A stretch of DNA of 64,000 bases from NCBI RefSeq assembly GCF_910592395.1, contig NC_088310.1, positions 20,715,501 through 20,779,500 of the forward strand, read 5' to 3'. The notes beneath the pieces are model-generated. The model was given only the letters and a program-made list of their open reading frames with translations. It did no database searches and was not told the DNA's origin. A program made the position numbers and the translations under genes. Position 1 is the stretch's first letter. Every line of letters starts with the position of its first letter. Of the stretch, positions 53,501-64,000 are shown in pieces. The stretch is from Lineus longissimus. Lineage: Eukaryota > Nemertea > Pilidiophora > Heteronemertea > Lineidae.

Positions 53501-55481
53501 AAATGCTAAATGTACATCGCAATTATCACCAATTGCCGGTAACTTTACCCTAGTACATGTCCGTTTCTCATCTTTTAATGGACTGGCCAATACAGCAGCA
53601 CATGTTCTTTGCAAGTGAAACATGACCTGGTTTGAAACTGGCGTAAATTTCACATCCTTCAGTGCGATAATGGTATGTCATTGTGTGTGAGAAGAGACAT
53701 TAAAATCGAAGCCTTGCGTCTGATCTGGCATTCAGGAAAAGAATTCAATTCATCAAAACTACATGTACATACGGTAAATCCTCCAACTTTGCCGCTTCAT
53801 GTTTTGGATCCAGCAGATCATATCCACTGTCATTGTAGATTTCCAAATATGAGACGTATGTAGTGTACTCCAATTCTGAGTTCTGAAGATAAGAGAGCAA
53901 TTAAGGTATCATTTGATATCACCATGAACTTCTGTTTTTAGATCTTCAGACACGCCATCAGGTTGGGTACTTACACTCTTTTCTGCTCACGTCCTGTAGG
54001 TACCGACATGCCATAAAAGGAAGCAAAATATTCCTTGGAGACTCTTACGGAGAGGTTCATCACTTGAATTTCTGTCTCCAAGGGGGTTGTCATAACATTA
54101 TCAGTAGCTTTGCCTTAACCCCTTTCTTTAGTAATGTGATTCTAATTTGAATGATAAAATTCCTGTCGTGATCTAACAAACCATACCTGTTCATAATGCT
54201 GGAATATATACGACAAACTCCTTGGAATGATTCCTCTATCACTGTATTTTTCTGGACCTCCCGTAATTGTGAAGGTTTTACCACTGCCAGTCTGACCATA
54301 TGCAAAGATTGTGCCATTATAACCTTCCAGTACACTGAAAGAATGTAAACATCATAAGTTAAAAGTATATCTTAATTTGATGTGAAATTTGTCACAATAT
54401 CTCATGATAATGTCTTTGTCTGTTGACTTTTGTTCAGGAGCCTACCACACCAGTTAATTCAGAGGACTATTTTTTCAGTTTATTATATACCATCAGAAGT
54501 AACCAGGTTTTGAATGCTCAACATGAGGATGAACAGGTGACAAAGACAGTATAGATAAACATCAACTTTCATTATTTATCATCTTATGTGTATATGTACA
54601 CTTCTTTTTTCAAGACACTGCGAGAATTTCAAGTGGATCACCTACTTGTCTATGACTGGTCTGGCCACTGATTCAAATATTTCATCCTGTTGAGTTTGCT
54701 GGTCAAAGATCTTTTCAAATCTGAAAATAAAAAAGCCTTTCATTCAGTTTGAATTCAGTTGTTGATTATAACTGAAACCATGTTCTAATTCTATTTCACA
54801 TCTTTAAGTTTTTTTTTTGGGGGGGGGGGGGTCACTCTGCTCAGTTGGGTATGGCTGGTCATGATTGATAGACAATCATAGCCTCGCACTAAAAAGATTT
54901 TACACGCACAATATTCTTTGTAGTTTGCTCACCTAAATTTGTAAGATTCTTTCTTGTTGTTTATTAAACCACTTGCAAGATCCTTTGGAACAGTGAAGGA
55001 AATCCTAGGATTCTCTTGTGAATCTTCATCAATCTCATACAGCTGGAAAAAATACATGTTGTATATATATTCCGATGAGAATATTTGTATGCCTACTTGG
55101 AGAAATGGGCAAACATCAATCAATTCATCACGAGCAGGCTGTGTTCTAGATGAATACCATCGAGGACAGTGTAGGCCTAAATTACTTTCAGTTTATCCGT
55201 TCAATCAATCTTCAACTTTAAGTTACATTTTCACCGATGAGTGTCTGAAGGATTACTGCCACACTGGGACTCCTGGCGAACATGCTAAATAGCCCAAGCC
55301 AGTATAATGTAGAAGTAGAAGTTACTCTGAACATGTAGGATAGCAATCCATGCAGATGCAAGATAAGAAGATGCAAAAAGTAAAATTCCGTTTTGCAGCC
55401 TGAAAAAGAGGACATAATTACCCCCTTCTTTGACTTGGTGGGCTTCACTCTCACAAATATTTGAATAGTTTGTTTGACCAT
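47538..55481 (-). CDS. KIF6: Kinesin-like protein KIF6, complete, 837 aa, 17 coding exons
   Basis: Kinesin-9 family microtubule motor linked to cilia (family knowledge). Exons: 55481-55422, 55042-54933, 54720-54646, 54334-54187, 53882-53773, 53446-53317, 53175-53057, 52768-52537, 52229-52039, 51719-51614, 51416-51266, 50860-50570, 49714-49556, 49153-48888, 48578-48483, 48105-47951, 47652-47538. Phases agree, and 2,514 bases end in TGA; human KIF6 is 814 aa. The start [14 protein letters not shown] is that of KIF6. The motor shows the P-loop GQTGSGKT (residues 95-102), switch I NQASTRSH (215-222) and switch II LVDLAGSE (about 246-253). KIF6-specific blocks follow: [37 protein letters not shown], and a coiled-coil segment ending FEIWWAEQ. 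The C-terminus has [13 protein letters not shown]. One intron carries U12-type signals. The last exon could continue past GTAGGA, but the read-through stop gives a family-like end. Confidence 0.95.
50492..50504 (-). mobile_element. B-box-like SINE remnant
   Basis: The minus strand reads GGGTCCGAATCCC, a good pol III B box, inside a KIF6 intron. No clear A box or cloverleaf is found, so a tRNA gene is unlikely. Confidence 0.25.
50861..51265 (-). other. Candidate U12-type (minor spliceosome) intron of KIF6 with unusual 3' end
   Basis: The 5' end reads GTATCCTTT (51265-51257), the exact U12 donor consensus. Near the 3' end TTCCTTGAC (50878-50870) fits the U12 branch-site consensus TTCCTTRAY. 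There is no AG near the junction. To restore the conserved reading [12 protein letters not shown] the next exon must start with AC ATC CTC, so the intron would end CAT at 50861; ending at CATAC would break the frame. The splice is therefore GT...AT, a rare termination. Confidence 0.65.
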
Positions 55482-55668
55482 CGCAACTGCATGAAGGTCA
55501 ACCTAAAATACTGTCGAATTGTACGATTTTTGAACACTTTTTAGCCGAAAAATTGTCGAGTTATTACATTCTCATACAAGCACGTATATCATGTATATCA
55601 AGCCCGCGATTTGTTACATCCTCGATGTACACATTGAGGGATGTCGGAGTTCTTCTAGTAATAACAGA

Positions 55669-55676
55669 TGACGTCA
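55669..55676. promoter_or_regulatory. Full CRE (TGACGTCA) upstream of KIF6
   Basis: A perfect palindromic cAMP-response element lies 188 bases upstream of the KIF6 start codon. No TATA box or clear RFX X-box was found nearby. Confidence 0.35.
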
Positions 55677-55840
55677 CCATTCAATGCCATCAGCTCATGG
55701 CTGCGTTTCTATACGCGGGAAATACGAATGCGCACGTGGTGGACTTTAAAAAAGGGGATGACCCCAGTAGGATAGGATTTGGGAAGGGGTCCTGTGGGGG
55801 GGGGGGGGGGGAGTGTTCCGAGCCTTGGGCTTCAGTTAGC

Positions 55841-55990
55841 CAGGATTCATACTGGTGATAAACCATTCAATAGGAACTCTGGTGAATGTGGCAATTTGAG
55901 GAATCGGATATGGATTCATACTGGTGATAAACAATGTAAACTCAAGTGACTGTGGTCATATGAGAGATGTGGATTCATCATCATTATCAT
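55841..55990 (+). pseudogene. Decayed C2H2 zinc-finger relic
   Basis: Two in-frame copies of the inter-finger linker, HTGDKPF (from 55848) and HTGDKQC (from 55917), are 69 bases apart. This is an 84-base finger period minus 15 bases. Partial finger cores (SGECG, CGHMR) are visible, but stop codons and a frameshift break the array. It is a remnant of a KRAB-like or Krüppel-type poly-finger gene, with no visible intact copy in the window. Confidence 0.55.
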
Positions 55991-57284
55991 GTCCCGCAGC
56001 CATGCGGCCATTGGGGCGACTCTAAGCTGTTAACGATGCGACACCACAATCATGGTTCTGTCCTCGGCGAGGCGGATCAGGTCACTGGTCTTTATTCCAG
56101 TCCAACTAGTGCGTACAGTCATACATCCAAATTATCTTTGGCCGACGACTGCGTCGGAGGCTATATACCGTCAATTGTGCCCTGCATGATGGTACATGTA
56201 TTTGCTAGTGTTCCCTTGGCTCTCGTGACATGGCCGAACCGCCTCACCTTTTTCTTCTTGGCAATTACCGGTTAGAAGGCTGTCGTGGATGCCCGATGTA
56301 CTGGGTGACCCGTTCTTTTACTTGGATGTTGATGGTGTGGGGTGTATTTTAGTGGATGTTTGGCGTTGGTCTCAATCTAAGCTCTCACATGACCTAACAG
56401 GGCTCAAGGTCATAATTATATTGACCACCTTATGATGTCTAACTGCATCACACTCCCTACAGGACATCACAATCTTTGTCCTGGAGTTCATGCACATCCC
56501 CCCAGATGGCGCACAAGCAAAAGCCACCAGACTCTCTAGAGAGCTGTATAGGACCGTTATAATCCTTTAGCGTTTCTATCACCTAGTGCATATGTATTGT
56601 AGGGCATATGGAAGTTAGTATTATTAGACCTTTTTGTGTCTTGGAAGCATGTGAATCATGGCAACAGTCCCAGTGACCCAAGTACTATTTAGACCTACTG
56701 TGAAGCCGGCAAGGTGCTGTTTGAGATGTGAACAAATTTGTAATGAATTGAATATGATTTTAATTACATACGAGATCACCTTGGCTAATAATCAGTTCGT
56801 ATATGAACTTTGTTTTTGCAGGTTGTTAGGCCAAAAGAGAATAAGATGTTTCTCAGTCCTTTATGCCTTTATATCTGCCATCTAAAAACTACATAAGAAG
56901 AGGATGTTCATAACTTTGTAACTTCATTGTCCAATGGAAACAGAGGAATCTGGTGTGCCAACCGTACAACCACATGATGTCACAGTTCTTTACCAGTCTG
57001 GCTATACTGTGAACCCCGCTTTGCGAGCATTCACCAATTCGGGGTGTAATGCACTTCACACCCGCAGAATTATCCAAGTCGTTTCCGCCATTGCTCCATT
57101 TATGAGTAATCTGGGATTGTCTTTTCTGAAATAAAGGTTTGCTCAATAAGCACACATCTGCGCATGTCTTATTGTTTTTATTGATGAACTCCGTGTAAGT
57201 TTTGATTAGTGATGGTGTCCCAACAGGTGAGTCAATAAGACAAAAACTGTTTCTCTTTCAAAAAACTTTATTGTTGTACATTAC

Positions 57285-57411
57285 AAGAAAAACACACGAC
57301 GATTTCAAATGTAGTGTAGGAGGAAACCCGCATACGGGGAGAAAACCTACGCAATCGAAGGGAGTCGCCATTCTCCATCACACAGGTGACAGGTGCTTAT
57401 GTTTGAAATGA
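57285..57411 (+). pseudogene. Second C2H2 zinc-finger relic
   Basis: The plus-strand frame reads THDDFKCSVGG, PHTGRKPTQ and HHTGDRCLC, in which the linker HTGEKP and half-fingers can still be recognised. The second cysteine is replaced by glycine and the frame stops at 57411. It lies about 1.4 kb from the other relic, probably from the same lost gene. Confidence 0.5.
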
Positions 57412-58070
57412 CTTTACATTGTACATTATAGTTGATACAATGATCGTAGTACATTATTTTTTGCTGCACCACTCCGAAAGCCCAATACAAGAAGAGGACC
57501 AGGAGATAGGATAGTAGCACTATCCCTTTAAGACGAGGTGAACTTCTTTACAAGATGTCACAAAGAAACACTGATAAATGTCCTTGCAACACAATGCTAA
57601 ATTGAGATCAAACACAATAGACTCGACTACTCCACCACAATGGTTTGAGTAACCTCTGCATGCATTCATCATGTTTATAATACATGAAGCTATTGTATTA
57701 TAACCTATTGTTCATGCCTTCAGGTGAGCTATGTGAGCTTACAATAGGTTTGGTCACTTCTGTTGATTTGCAGGACCCAATTTGAATAACAAAGGAACCA
57801 CATTTGTCATAGGCACTGGCTGCCACTTAGCATAACAAAAGGAGCAGTTCTGACATGTCATTTGCATGACAAAAGAGGTGACCTTGACAGGGCAAAGATT
57901 AAAAGTTGGCTTTGCCATACTTTTTGCCAAGTCATGGAGTCTGTAGATCTCATTCAGACATTTTATCAAATATTTACATACAGGATTTACAAATACATTC
58001 ATACAGGACAAACATTTTAGAACGTCTAAAAGTTGACGTTTTCAAATTTCACTTTTCTCAATCAATTCAG

Positions 58071-58172
58071 TATCAAGTCCAAAATTTTTATAAGGCAGGC
58101 ACCATGTGCTCACCTGTTGTCCAAGGCGATGTACCCATGGACAACATCATCATCAACAATTCAGGGTCCCAG
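58071..58172 (+). CDS. Possible exon of an unrecognised gene
   Basis: A strong acceptor (CTCAATCAATTCAG) and strong donor (CAG|GTAAGC) flank a 102-base open segment of exactly 34 codons, YQVQNFYKAGTM...NNSGSQ. No family is recognised. It may belong with the plus-strand segments at 60027 and 61669, but phase between them cannot be tested because partners are missing. It may equally be a chance combination. Confidence 0.25.
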
Positions 58173-58976
58173 GTAAGCCGTAACAAAACATGCATGCATG
58201 CCACCGTTGTCGAATGACACGCTTTGACAAAGGCTCACTGTGTGACCACTAGGGAAGGACCAGTCTTTAAATTTTCAATAAAACAGTGAGAGTTTATCTA
58301 ACTGTTTTAGTTCAATTGGAAAGATGTTTTTGTATTTCAAGAAGGAGGAAATTCAAATTCAACATATCACTGTTGGTCATTTGTCTCGAGCATGAAGGTA
58401 CATGTGTTGAGCAACTGAGCCAGCCAGTGTGATGTAAGGTCCAGGGCATCGGAGCCCAGGCCATTTCAGTTGATTCTGTGGTACTGATGAGATTGAGAAA
58501 CAGTATGAAAGGCCTACAGTTCCATCAGACACATGTGTTCTTGTTTCGTGGGGTCAGCAAAACAACAACACATGGACCCCATGTCTAAAGTGATGGATAT
58601 ACCAGTAATCAAATAAATATCTGATGAATTCGGTGATTTTTAAGCAGAAAAATAACTTTTGCCTTAAAATATTTCAGGGTCCTCATGTGCCCAAGGCGAC
58701 TGTTGGCTCCTCTGGTAGCCATAAACAACCCATCCCCCAAATTGAGCATGAAAATTAATTTGTTTTGGTTCTGAGGTGCCTTATCATTGGCTCCCTTGTT
58801 AGCAAGAAACAACCCAACCCACCATAATTTCAATTCCTTCTTTGAAAAGTGTAAGATTTTGAACCATGGCACAAGTCATGGTCATAACCAAACATAGATT
58901 AAAATAATCTAAGCTTGTTATAAGCAAGGTAAATATTTGCCTTCTCACCATCAGAAAAATTTGAATTTTCATTAAA

Positions 58977-59129
58977 TCACCTTTCAATCAGATATTTTGA
59001 TAAAACGATAAAGCCTACGGTGACAAAATACAATCTAACCGTCGTACTGTTACTTGACGGCGATGGGAGCATGGTTGGGATGTGCTGGGCAACAACATCC
59101 TTCTCCCTTCTCTGGGATGGCTCATCATG
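58977..59129 (-). CDS. Possible terminal exon ending in a single membrane anchor
   Basis: A strong acceptor (TTTCTTTTTCAG above 59129) opens 50 codons beginning HDEPSQRREKDVV. A serine-rich linker is followed by one hydrophobic stretch (LYFVTVGFIVLSKYLI) and the stop, as in a tail-anchored protein. The upstream exons would lie at higher coordinates; I could not find them, and I do not recognise the family. Confidence 0.3.
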   Translation of the reverse strand, partial: HDEPSQRREKDVVAQHIPTMLPSPSSNSTTVRLYFVTVGFIVLSKYLIER

Positions 59130-60026
59130 CTGAAAAGAAAAAGACAACATGAAATTAAGGTTGTTCATGTAGGTGCACATGCTCAAGTTGATAATTCAAT
59201 GTCAAGGGGTCATTGTGAAGACCGTATAGATATCTTGTCGGAGTAGACAATTCATGCTGGTTAAGAAATGTGCTATAGGTTTCAGACAAAGAAAACAACT
59301 TCTCTATTGAACCTTCATTCAAACTCTTACTCTGAGCGTTGCTTTGGATGTGCAATTCCTCCTTGAGGTGCCTGATGTCATTACAATGACGAATTCTATC
59401 CTTAGGAAATCAGCAGAATTTGAGAAGTTTTGTCAAAAGGGCGGTTCAGTTAAGGAACATTTTCCAAGTCATTTTTGGGATTTCGGCATTGATATCGAAC
59501 TGGAGGTTTTAGGTTATCTCGCGAAAACTGCGAGGGTACGGTGGAGCTAAAATGTAGACCAAAATCAAGGCGGAGCCGAGGTTAAGCTCCACCCTTGCGG
59601 TTTTGGTTAGTTAATCAATACCGACGTTGCACCAACCCAAGCGGCCTAACCATCACCGCTGAACTCAAAACGAGGCTTTGTTGGCACATGGTGCATTTAC
59701 ACTGTAAAGTGCGATTCATTCAAAATCCAGGTGTTTAAGAATACTAGTTACAACGCGATTTTCATCAGAACTGCACAGATGATAGTTTTAACCATTCTTT
59801 ATATTTAGTGCAAAAAAGGGTGTCGCCATAATACTGCTTATATTAAAATGTAGCAAAACACACTTTTACATTATCTGTACTGGGAACTGAATGCATTATA
59901 CCTATCATTCATGCGAGACGTACAATTTTTAAAGGTTCCACTTTACTCCAGAAAAGTATAATGCCCTATAACTCCATGTGACCATAAAATTCATCAAGAT
60001 TATATGATAGAATTTTGTTATTTCAG

Positions 60027-60321
60027 GAAAGTTCTGAATAAACCACATGTCACTATTCTGAATGAAGTCTTGCAACCAGTTATGATAAATTCCTTGCCAA
60101 ATTATAATGGAACCATTTCAGGGAAGTTGACGGAGGTCATAGAGGTCCCATTGGCATTGCAAGGACTGACGATGGGCAAAGGGGTACTCCTCCTCAACAC
60201 AATTTCATTCTATGATTTTGGCCTACCCCATGATGATATTTGGTTGGTGCACGAGCACATGACCACTACCAAGTCTTCACCTGTTGTTTATCAGCAGCAG
60301 TTGATATTCATGCTCATTTAA
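60027..60321 (+). CDS. Possible terminal exon of an unrecognised plus-strand gene
   Basis: The acceptor TTTTGTTATTTCAG opens a 97-codon frame that looks protein-like: VLNKPHVTILNEVLQPV, then LPNYNGTISGKLTEV, then GLPHDDIWLVHEHM, and a stop at 60321. An AATAAA follows within about 10 bases. No domain is recognised. The next feature downstream is a MITE. Confidence 0.3.
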
Positions 60322-60350
60322 AATAAATGCCCGGGAGTTTTCCAAAGAGA

Positions 60351-60544
60351 GGGAATCAAAAGGCAGCCGCCAGGTAGGCAAGATTAAGTTACACAAAGTC
60401 ACCATTAGGGGTCTCCCACATCTCACAGTTCGCGAAACTATTTACGCTGTATCAAGGATATATCTAGTGCTGAATCTAACCTGACCCAGTGTATTGGTCA
60501 CCTGAAGGTGGCCAATTTAACCCCCTCCTCCTGCCTATAGTCCC
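60351..60544. mobile_element. MITE, 194 bp, terminal inverted repeats GGGACTATAGGCAG-like
   Basis: The right end CTGCCTATAGTCCC (60531-60544) is the inverse of the left end of the related copy at 63456 (GGGACTATATAGGCAG) and of this copy's own, more diverged left end GGGAATCAAAAGGCAG. Internal blocks (GTAGGCAAGAT, AGTCACCA, AGGGGTCTC, CTGAATCT, TGACCCAG) are shared by both copies. No coding capacity. Confidence 0.7.
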
Positions 60545-61668
60545 CATTTAACGTGATTCAAGCTCTTGATGTCATTCCTTTGACTTTGTATAACTTATCC
60601 TGTTTACGACCAAGCTAGAAGTTTAAAGATCAGAGATGCTCTGTTCTTCATTACTGTAATCACTTTGAGCATTTTAAAACAATCCAGAAACTCCTCAGCG
60701 GATATCAGGTAACAAAAGGCTACTTATGACTCCATGCATGTCTTGCTGGCCATTCCCGCCAAAAAAAACTGAATTCGTCCATGTAGGTCAGCAATATAAA
60801 TATATATATATTGTGCGACGTCACAAGATTGTATGTCACGTCATAACGACCTCTGTTGTGGTGAGGTGCGTCATTTTCACAAGTGCCCAATACCCAAAGC
60901 ATTTTTCCTTGTAAAAACCATATTTCTGAATGATGCAATCCTATGGAATAACAAGCTTACATGTGTAGAATGTGTAACAGATGAGGTTACGAACATTCCT
61001 TATTGTCTAGTTCCTTTTACAACATTTTATTGTTTTACTAATTAAGATTAGTCCAAACTATCATCACCGTGAGTTTGATGAAAATCGCACTGTAATTGGT
61101 GCCGCAAAAACAACGTTGGAAAATTGTTCCTCAGCAGAGAGCTCACGATCTCTAAATCAGGCCAATGGCTAACCTAATCAAGGACATTTGAAAAACTGAA
61201 ATTGATTTGTTTATATTACCATGCGATGGCATCCTTCCGAAGGTATGAGATAGGCTGTCCTCATGGTGGCTGCAGGATAACATGTCAGGGCTCTATGTCC
61301 ATAGCTTTCCCCAAGTCCAGAGAGTCCCTTTGGAGTTAGATTGTCACCATAGTCCATTAGAATGACGGACATTTAAGTGTCAATTCCATCCACACAGCAA
61401 ACACATTCCCTTCCTGATCTTAGTGAAGGTTCTCCTTGAATTGGTCTGTCAAGGCATCATTTGCTGAACTGTGGTTCGTCACTCCTGCACATCGATATTC
61501 CTCAGCGCAACCATTCGATCCACTGAATCCACTCGACTCTCAGTCGTCTGCCCGTATCTGTGAGCGACTGGAAAACAAAATTTAAGGTTACTCCATTGTA
61601 TACTGTAATTAATGCACTTGTGCCATAGGGCCTTTCATCCAGTTTCATCGAATTCACCAAAGTAGTTT

Positions 61669-61824
61669 ATGATAGAATCACAACACCTAAATCCTACACC
61701 GTTCGTTAAAAATGAGAAGTTTGCAATTGAATTTGAAATTTCCAATTGCACAAATATAGATTTCAGCACTGGCAGTGTCGTTGAAGAACTACAAATACCA
61801 GAAGCACCCAGTTTCAGCAAACTC
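61669..61824 (+). CDS. Possible exon of an unrecognised gene
   Basis: An open segment (FVKNEKFAIEFEISN..., ending SFSKL) closes at a good donor (CTC|GTAAGC at 61824/61825). A stop lies just upstream in frame and the acceptor is weak. Family unknown, and coding status is uncertain. Confidence 0.2.
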
Positions 61825-62365
61825 GTAAGCATAATAAATGTTCTACAGCATTGTGTATAACTGCAATTCTATTTTCCTGGACCACCAGTAATTATGAACG
61901 GCGTATCCCTTAAGCTAAAGCCCTCACTCAGCCCCTTATCTCATCGCGTCTCGACATCTTGTCTGTCCCAAAAGTATAATTTGCAAGTTTTGGGTTAATA
62001 GTCTTGATATCAACAACGGTTGAGATTGTCACCCTACTTTTAACTCTTACCCCAGTCTATGCTGATAGCTTTCAGTGGAACTGGAACTGAGATTAGCTGT
62101 TCAATCAGCACTACAACCTGAGCATTTTCAACCGGTGAGCCTGGGAGCTCATGACCGCTTGTCAGAGACCCAAACCACTGCACAACTACGGCTCGTTTAC
62201 TTTTATTTTTTACACAGTTTGTGTTTAGTAAGGAGCGATGCAGTGACTAAACCATGGATGGAAAATTTAATAGCCTGTCTATTTTCAGTGCAGCCACAGA
62301 ACATATTTATGGAATATTTATTGGCACACCCTGTAAATACACTTTAGGGCTGAGTTCGTTCGGTT

Positions 62366-62548
62366 TCATGAGTACGGTATATGCAGGTCCAAGGTTTCCC
62401 AATCGACGTGCGAAATCTCCCTGAAGTTGCTGAAGTCTTCAAGCAATATGGGGGTACCGTCAGCAAAGCGCATCTCGTGTTCACCCATATACTGTCTAGT
62501 CATCTGTTTATATTTACCATATATGCGTTGGATTCCTTCGTCATCCAA
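62366..62548 (-). CDS. Unrecognised small open frame, 60 aa
   Basis: MDDEGIQRIYGKYKQMTRQ..., with a balanced, globular-looking composition, ending HIPYS. It could be an exon extended to 62558 by an upstream AG (CTCAAAG). No family recognised. It may be a real exon of a gene not otherwise visible or a chance frame. Confidence 0.25.
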   Translation of the reverse strand: MDDEGIQRIYGKYKQMTRQYMGEHEMRFADGTPILLEDFSNFREISHVDWETLDLHIPYS

Positions 62549-62771
62549 AATCTTTGAGAGTCACATCTACCATAGCAAGAATTGTAGATCTTGGTTGAGT
62601 GGTTGGGTCTCCTCGACAGCCATCATCTCAATCTGCAGAGGGCTAGATAACAGGAAAAATACAATAAAGGACCTATCTCAAAATGAATAGATTGAAACCA
62701 AAATATTTTTTTCTTTTCATTTGGGTGAGATGGTTGTCACTTCAAGTTCATAAACTTTCTGGCTTCACCTT

Positions 62772-63430
62772 TTAGCCCACCATTCAGGGGAGCTATACGA
62801 TACCATGGCATCCGTCGTCTGTCAACCATCGTTGACTTTTGACAAAAGTGTGGCACGTTTCTTAACCACTTGACCCAGAAAGTTCATACTTGGTGCGTGG
62901 GTACCCCAAGGCAAGACCTTCTTTGAAAATGAAAATTAGTGCAGTTAGACTGCCTGTCTGCCATATAGGTGGCGCTCTTTGAAAACCTATTTTTGGATAT
63001 ATCTTATGAATGCTTCTGGCTAGAATCATGATATTTTTAATGTGAGTGCATGTCATCCTGATCTGATCCTTGCAGAGGTTCAAAACTAAAAACACACCCT
63101 TTTCAAGGTCACAGAGGTCAAATGGTGGTGCATGTACCCCTAGATCAGTTGATCTCAGTTGAAAAAACTTTGTTCGATTCACTGCTTCAATGCATGCCCT
63201 AGTGGTATTATTCCTCAGGCCAAATTGCCTTGGATTTTTATATCCATGCGTACGTCTGATATTACAAATAACCATACATAAAATGTAACTCATGATTAGT
63301 CCAACTAATCAAGATCATCGAGGTAATGTTGCCCATTTGGCTGTTACTTGAGCACTCTCGGTCAGGTGGTCTCACTCGGGGATAAAAGTTCATAACTTGG
63401 CCACCAGGGTGCAGGTTCGGAGAAATGAAA
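62772..63430 (-). mobile_element. Diverged inverted copy of the VPS39-intron repeat element
   Basis: Reading the minus strand, the same blocks appear in the same order: CCACCAGGGTG near 63400, the core ATTTGACCTCTGTGACCTTGA (about 63103-63125), AAGAAACGTGCCACAC (about 62845-62860), a short GAC tract, and a degraded terminal hairpin near 62776-62796. It has one unit instead of three and almost no CGA tract. Boundaries are approximate. Confidence 0.65.
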
Positions 63431-63455
63431 AATGATTTTTTTTTCTCTCCTTAAA

Positions 63456-63605
63456 GGGACTATATAGGCAGCAGCTAGGCAGGCAAGATAAAGTTAAACG
63501 AAGTCACCAATAGGGGTCTCTCACATCCCAAAGTATGTCGAAATAATTTAAGCTTGTAGGAGGAATATATCTATTGCTGAATCTGACATGACCCAGGGCC
63601 CTTAC
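63456..63605 (+). mobile_element. Second copy of the MITE, 3' truncated
   Basis: It begins with the intact terminal repeat GGGACTATATAGGCAG and aligns along its length with the copy at 60351-60544 until TGACCCAG; after that the two diverge. It is in the same orientation, about 3.1 kb from the other copy. Confidence 0.65.
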
Positions 63606-64000
63606 TGTGGCTGAAAGGGTGGATGTCGTCCTGGGTGCCGACAAATGGTACCCAGGTTCGAGATCGACTGGACAATAAGCACCCTGGGTGCCATTGCACG
63701 AGACAAACAGCACCCAGCTTCTTCTTCTACACATTTTCTACACCTACAACCGAGGTTGGACCCACGCTCACGGAGGTCACGTGTCACGATAACCATCATT
63801 TTGCAAGATGGAGCAATATCGACTGATTGTCAAGAAAAATACGAAGCAAATCCATTCATTTTGTCATCACACAATTTTTCATTCTTTGAATATATCCCTC
63901 CTACATACCTTTTCTGAATAAATCATCCGAAATGTGCTTTCAAAGACCTATAGGCCTAAAGTACCACGGCGCGAGATAAAACGAGATTGCAAGAAATGTC

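Larger units (their letters stand above)
55482..64000. other. Repeat-rich region without a recognised intact gene
   Basis: Beyond the KIF6 start the DNA holds zinc-finger relics, two MITE copies, one copy of the DR3-bearing repeat, a G-run near 55797-55810 and the candidate exons listed separately. Stretches 56.0-57.2, 57.5-58.0, 58.3-58.9 and 59.4-60.0 kb show nothing I can name. Confidence 0.4.

Overview
This is a window of nuclear DNA from an animal. It is AT-rich and intron-rich, with GT-AG introns, long intergenic spaces, tRNA-derived SINE fragments, short inverted-repeat elements and minisatellites. The genes (a VPS39, a ZDHHC24-like enzyme, a FOS with the four-exon layout of vertebrate FOS, an orphan class A receptor, and the ciliary kinesin KIF6) together with a (CGA)n/terminal-hairpin repeat family suggest a marine invertebrate, either a lophotrochozoan or an invertebrate deuterostome. 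I cannot decide the phylum from sequence alone.

Layout. 1-23,738, minus strand: VPS39, 21 of probably 22 coding exons; the last exon lies off the left edge, and a 13.8 kb intron separates exons 20 and 21. Inside its introns sit a 29-copy minisatellite built from one of its own 5' splice sites, a ~1.15 kb repeat element ending in a (CGA)n tract and a perfect hairpin, and SINE fragments. 23.7-24.7 kb: shared 5' region between VPS39 and the divergent plus-strand ZDHHC24-like palmitoyltransferase (24,670-25,602). 26-30 kb: AT-rich DNA, probably in part the FOS 3' UTR. 30,078-32,710, minus: a complete FOS (355 aa) with a promoter region holding a TATA box, two TGAGTCA sites, a TGCGTCA, a CRE-like site and a CArG-like site. 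33.56-34.19 kb: a foldback element. 39,013-40,272, minus: an intronless class A GPCR with degenerate TM6 and TM7 motifs. 47,538-55,481, minus: a complete KIF6 (837 aa, 17 coding exons) including one intron with U12-type signals. 55.5-64 kb: zinc-finger relics, MITEs, a second copy of the VPS39-intron repeat family, and several possible exons that I cannot name.

The genes do not form a pathway. VPS39 is the HOPS tethering subunit of late endosomes and lysosomes, the DHHC protein S-acylates membrane proteins, FOS is an AP-1 immediate-early factor, the GPCR is a surface receptor, and KIF6 is a kinesin of ciliated cells. The most notable features are non-coding: a splice donor amplified into an intronic minisatellite, a minor-spliceosome intron with unusual 3' terminal bases in KIF6, and a repeat family carrying a perfect DR3 nuclear-receptor half-site pair in each unit.
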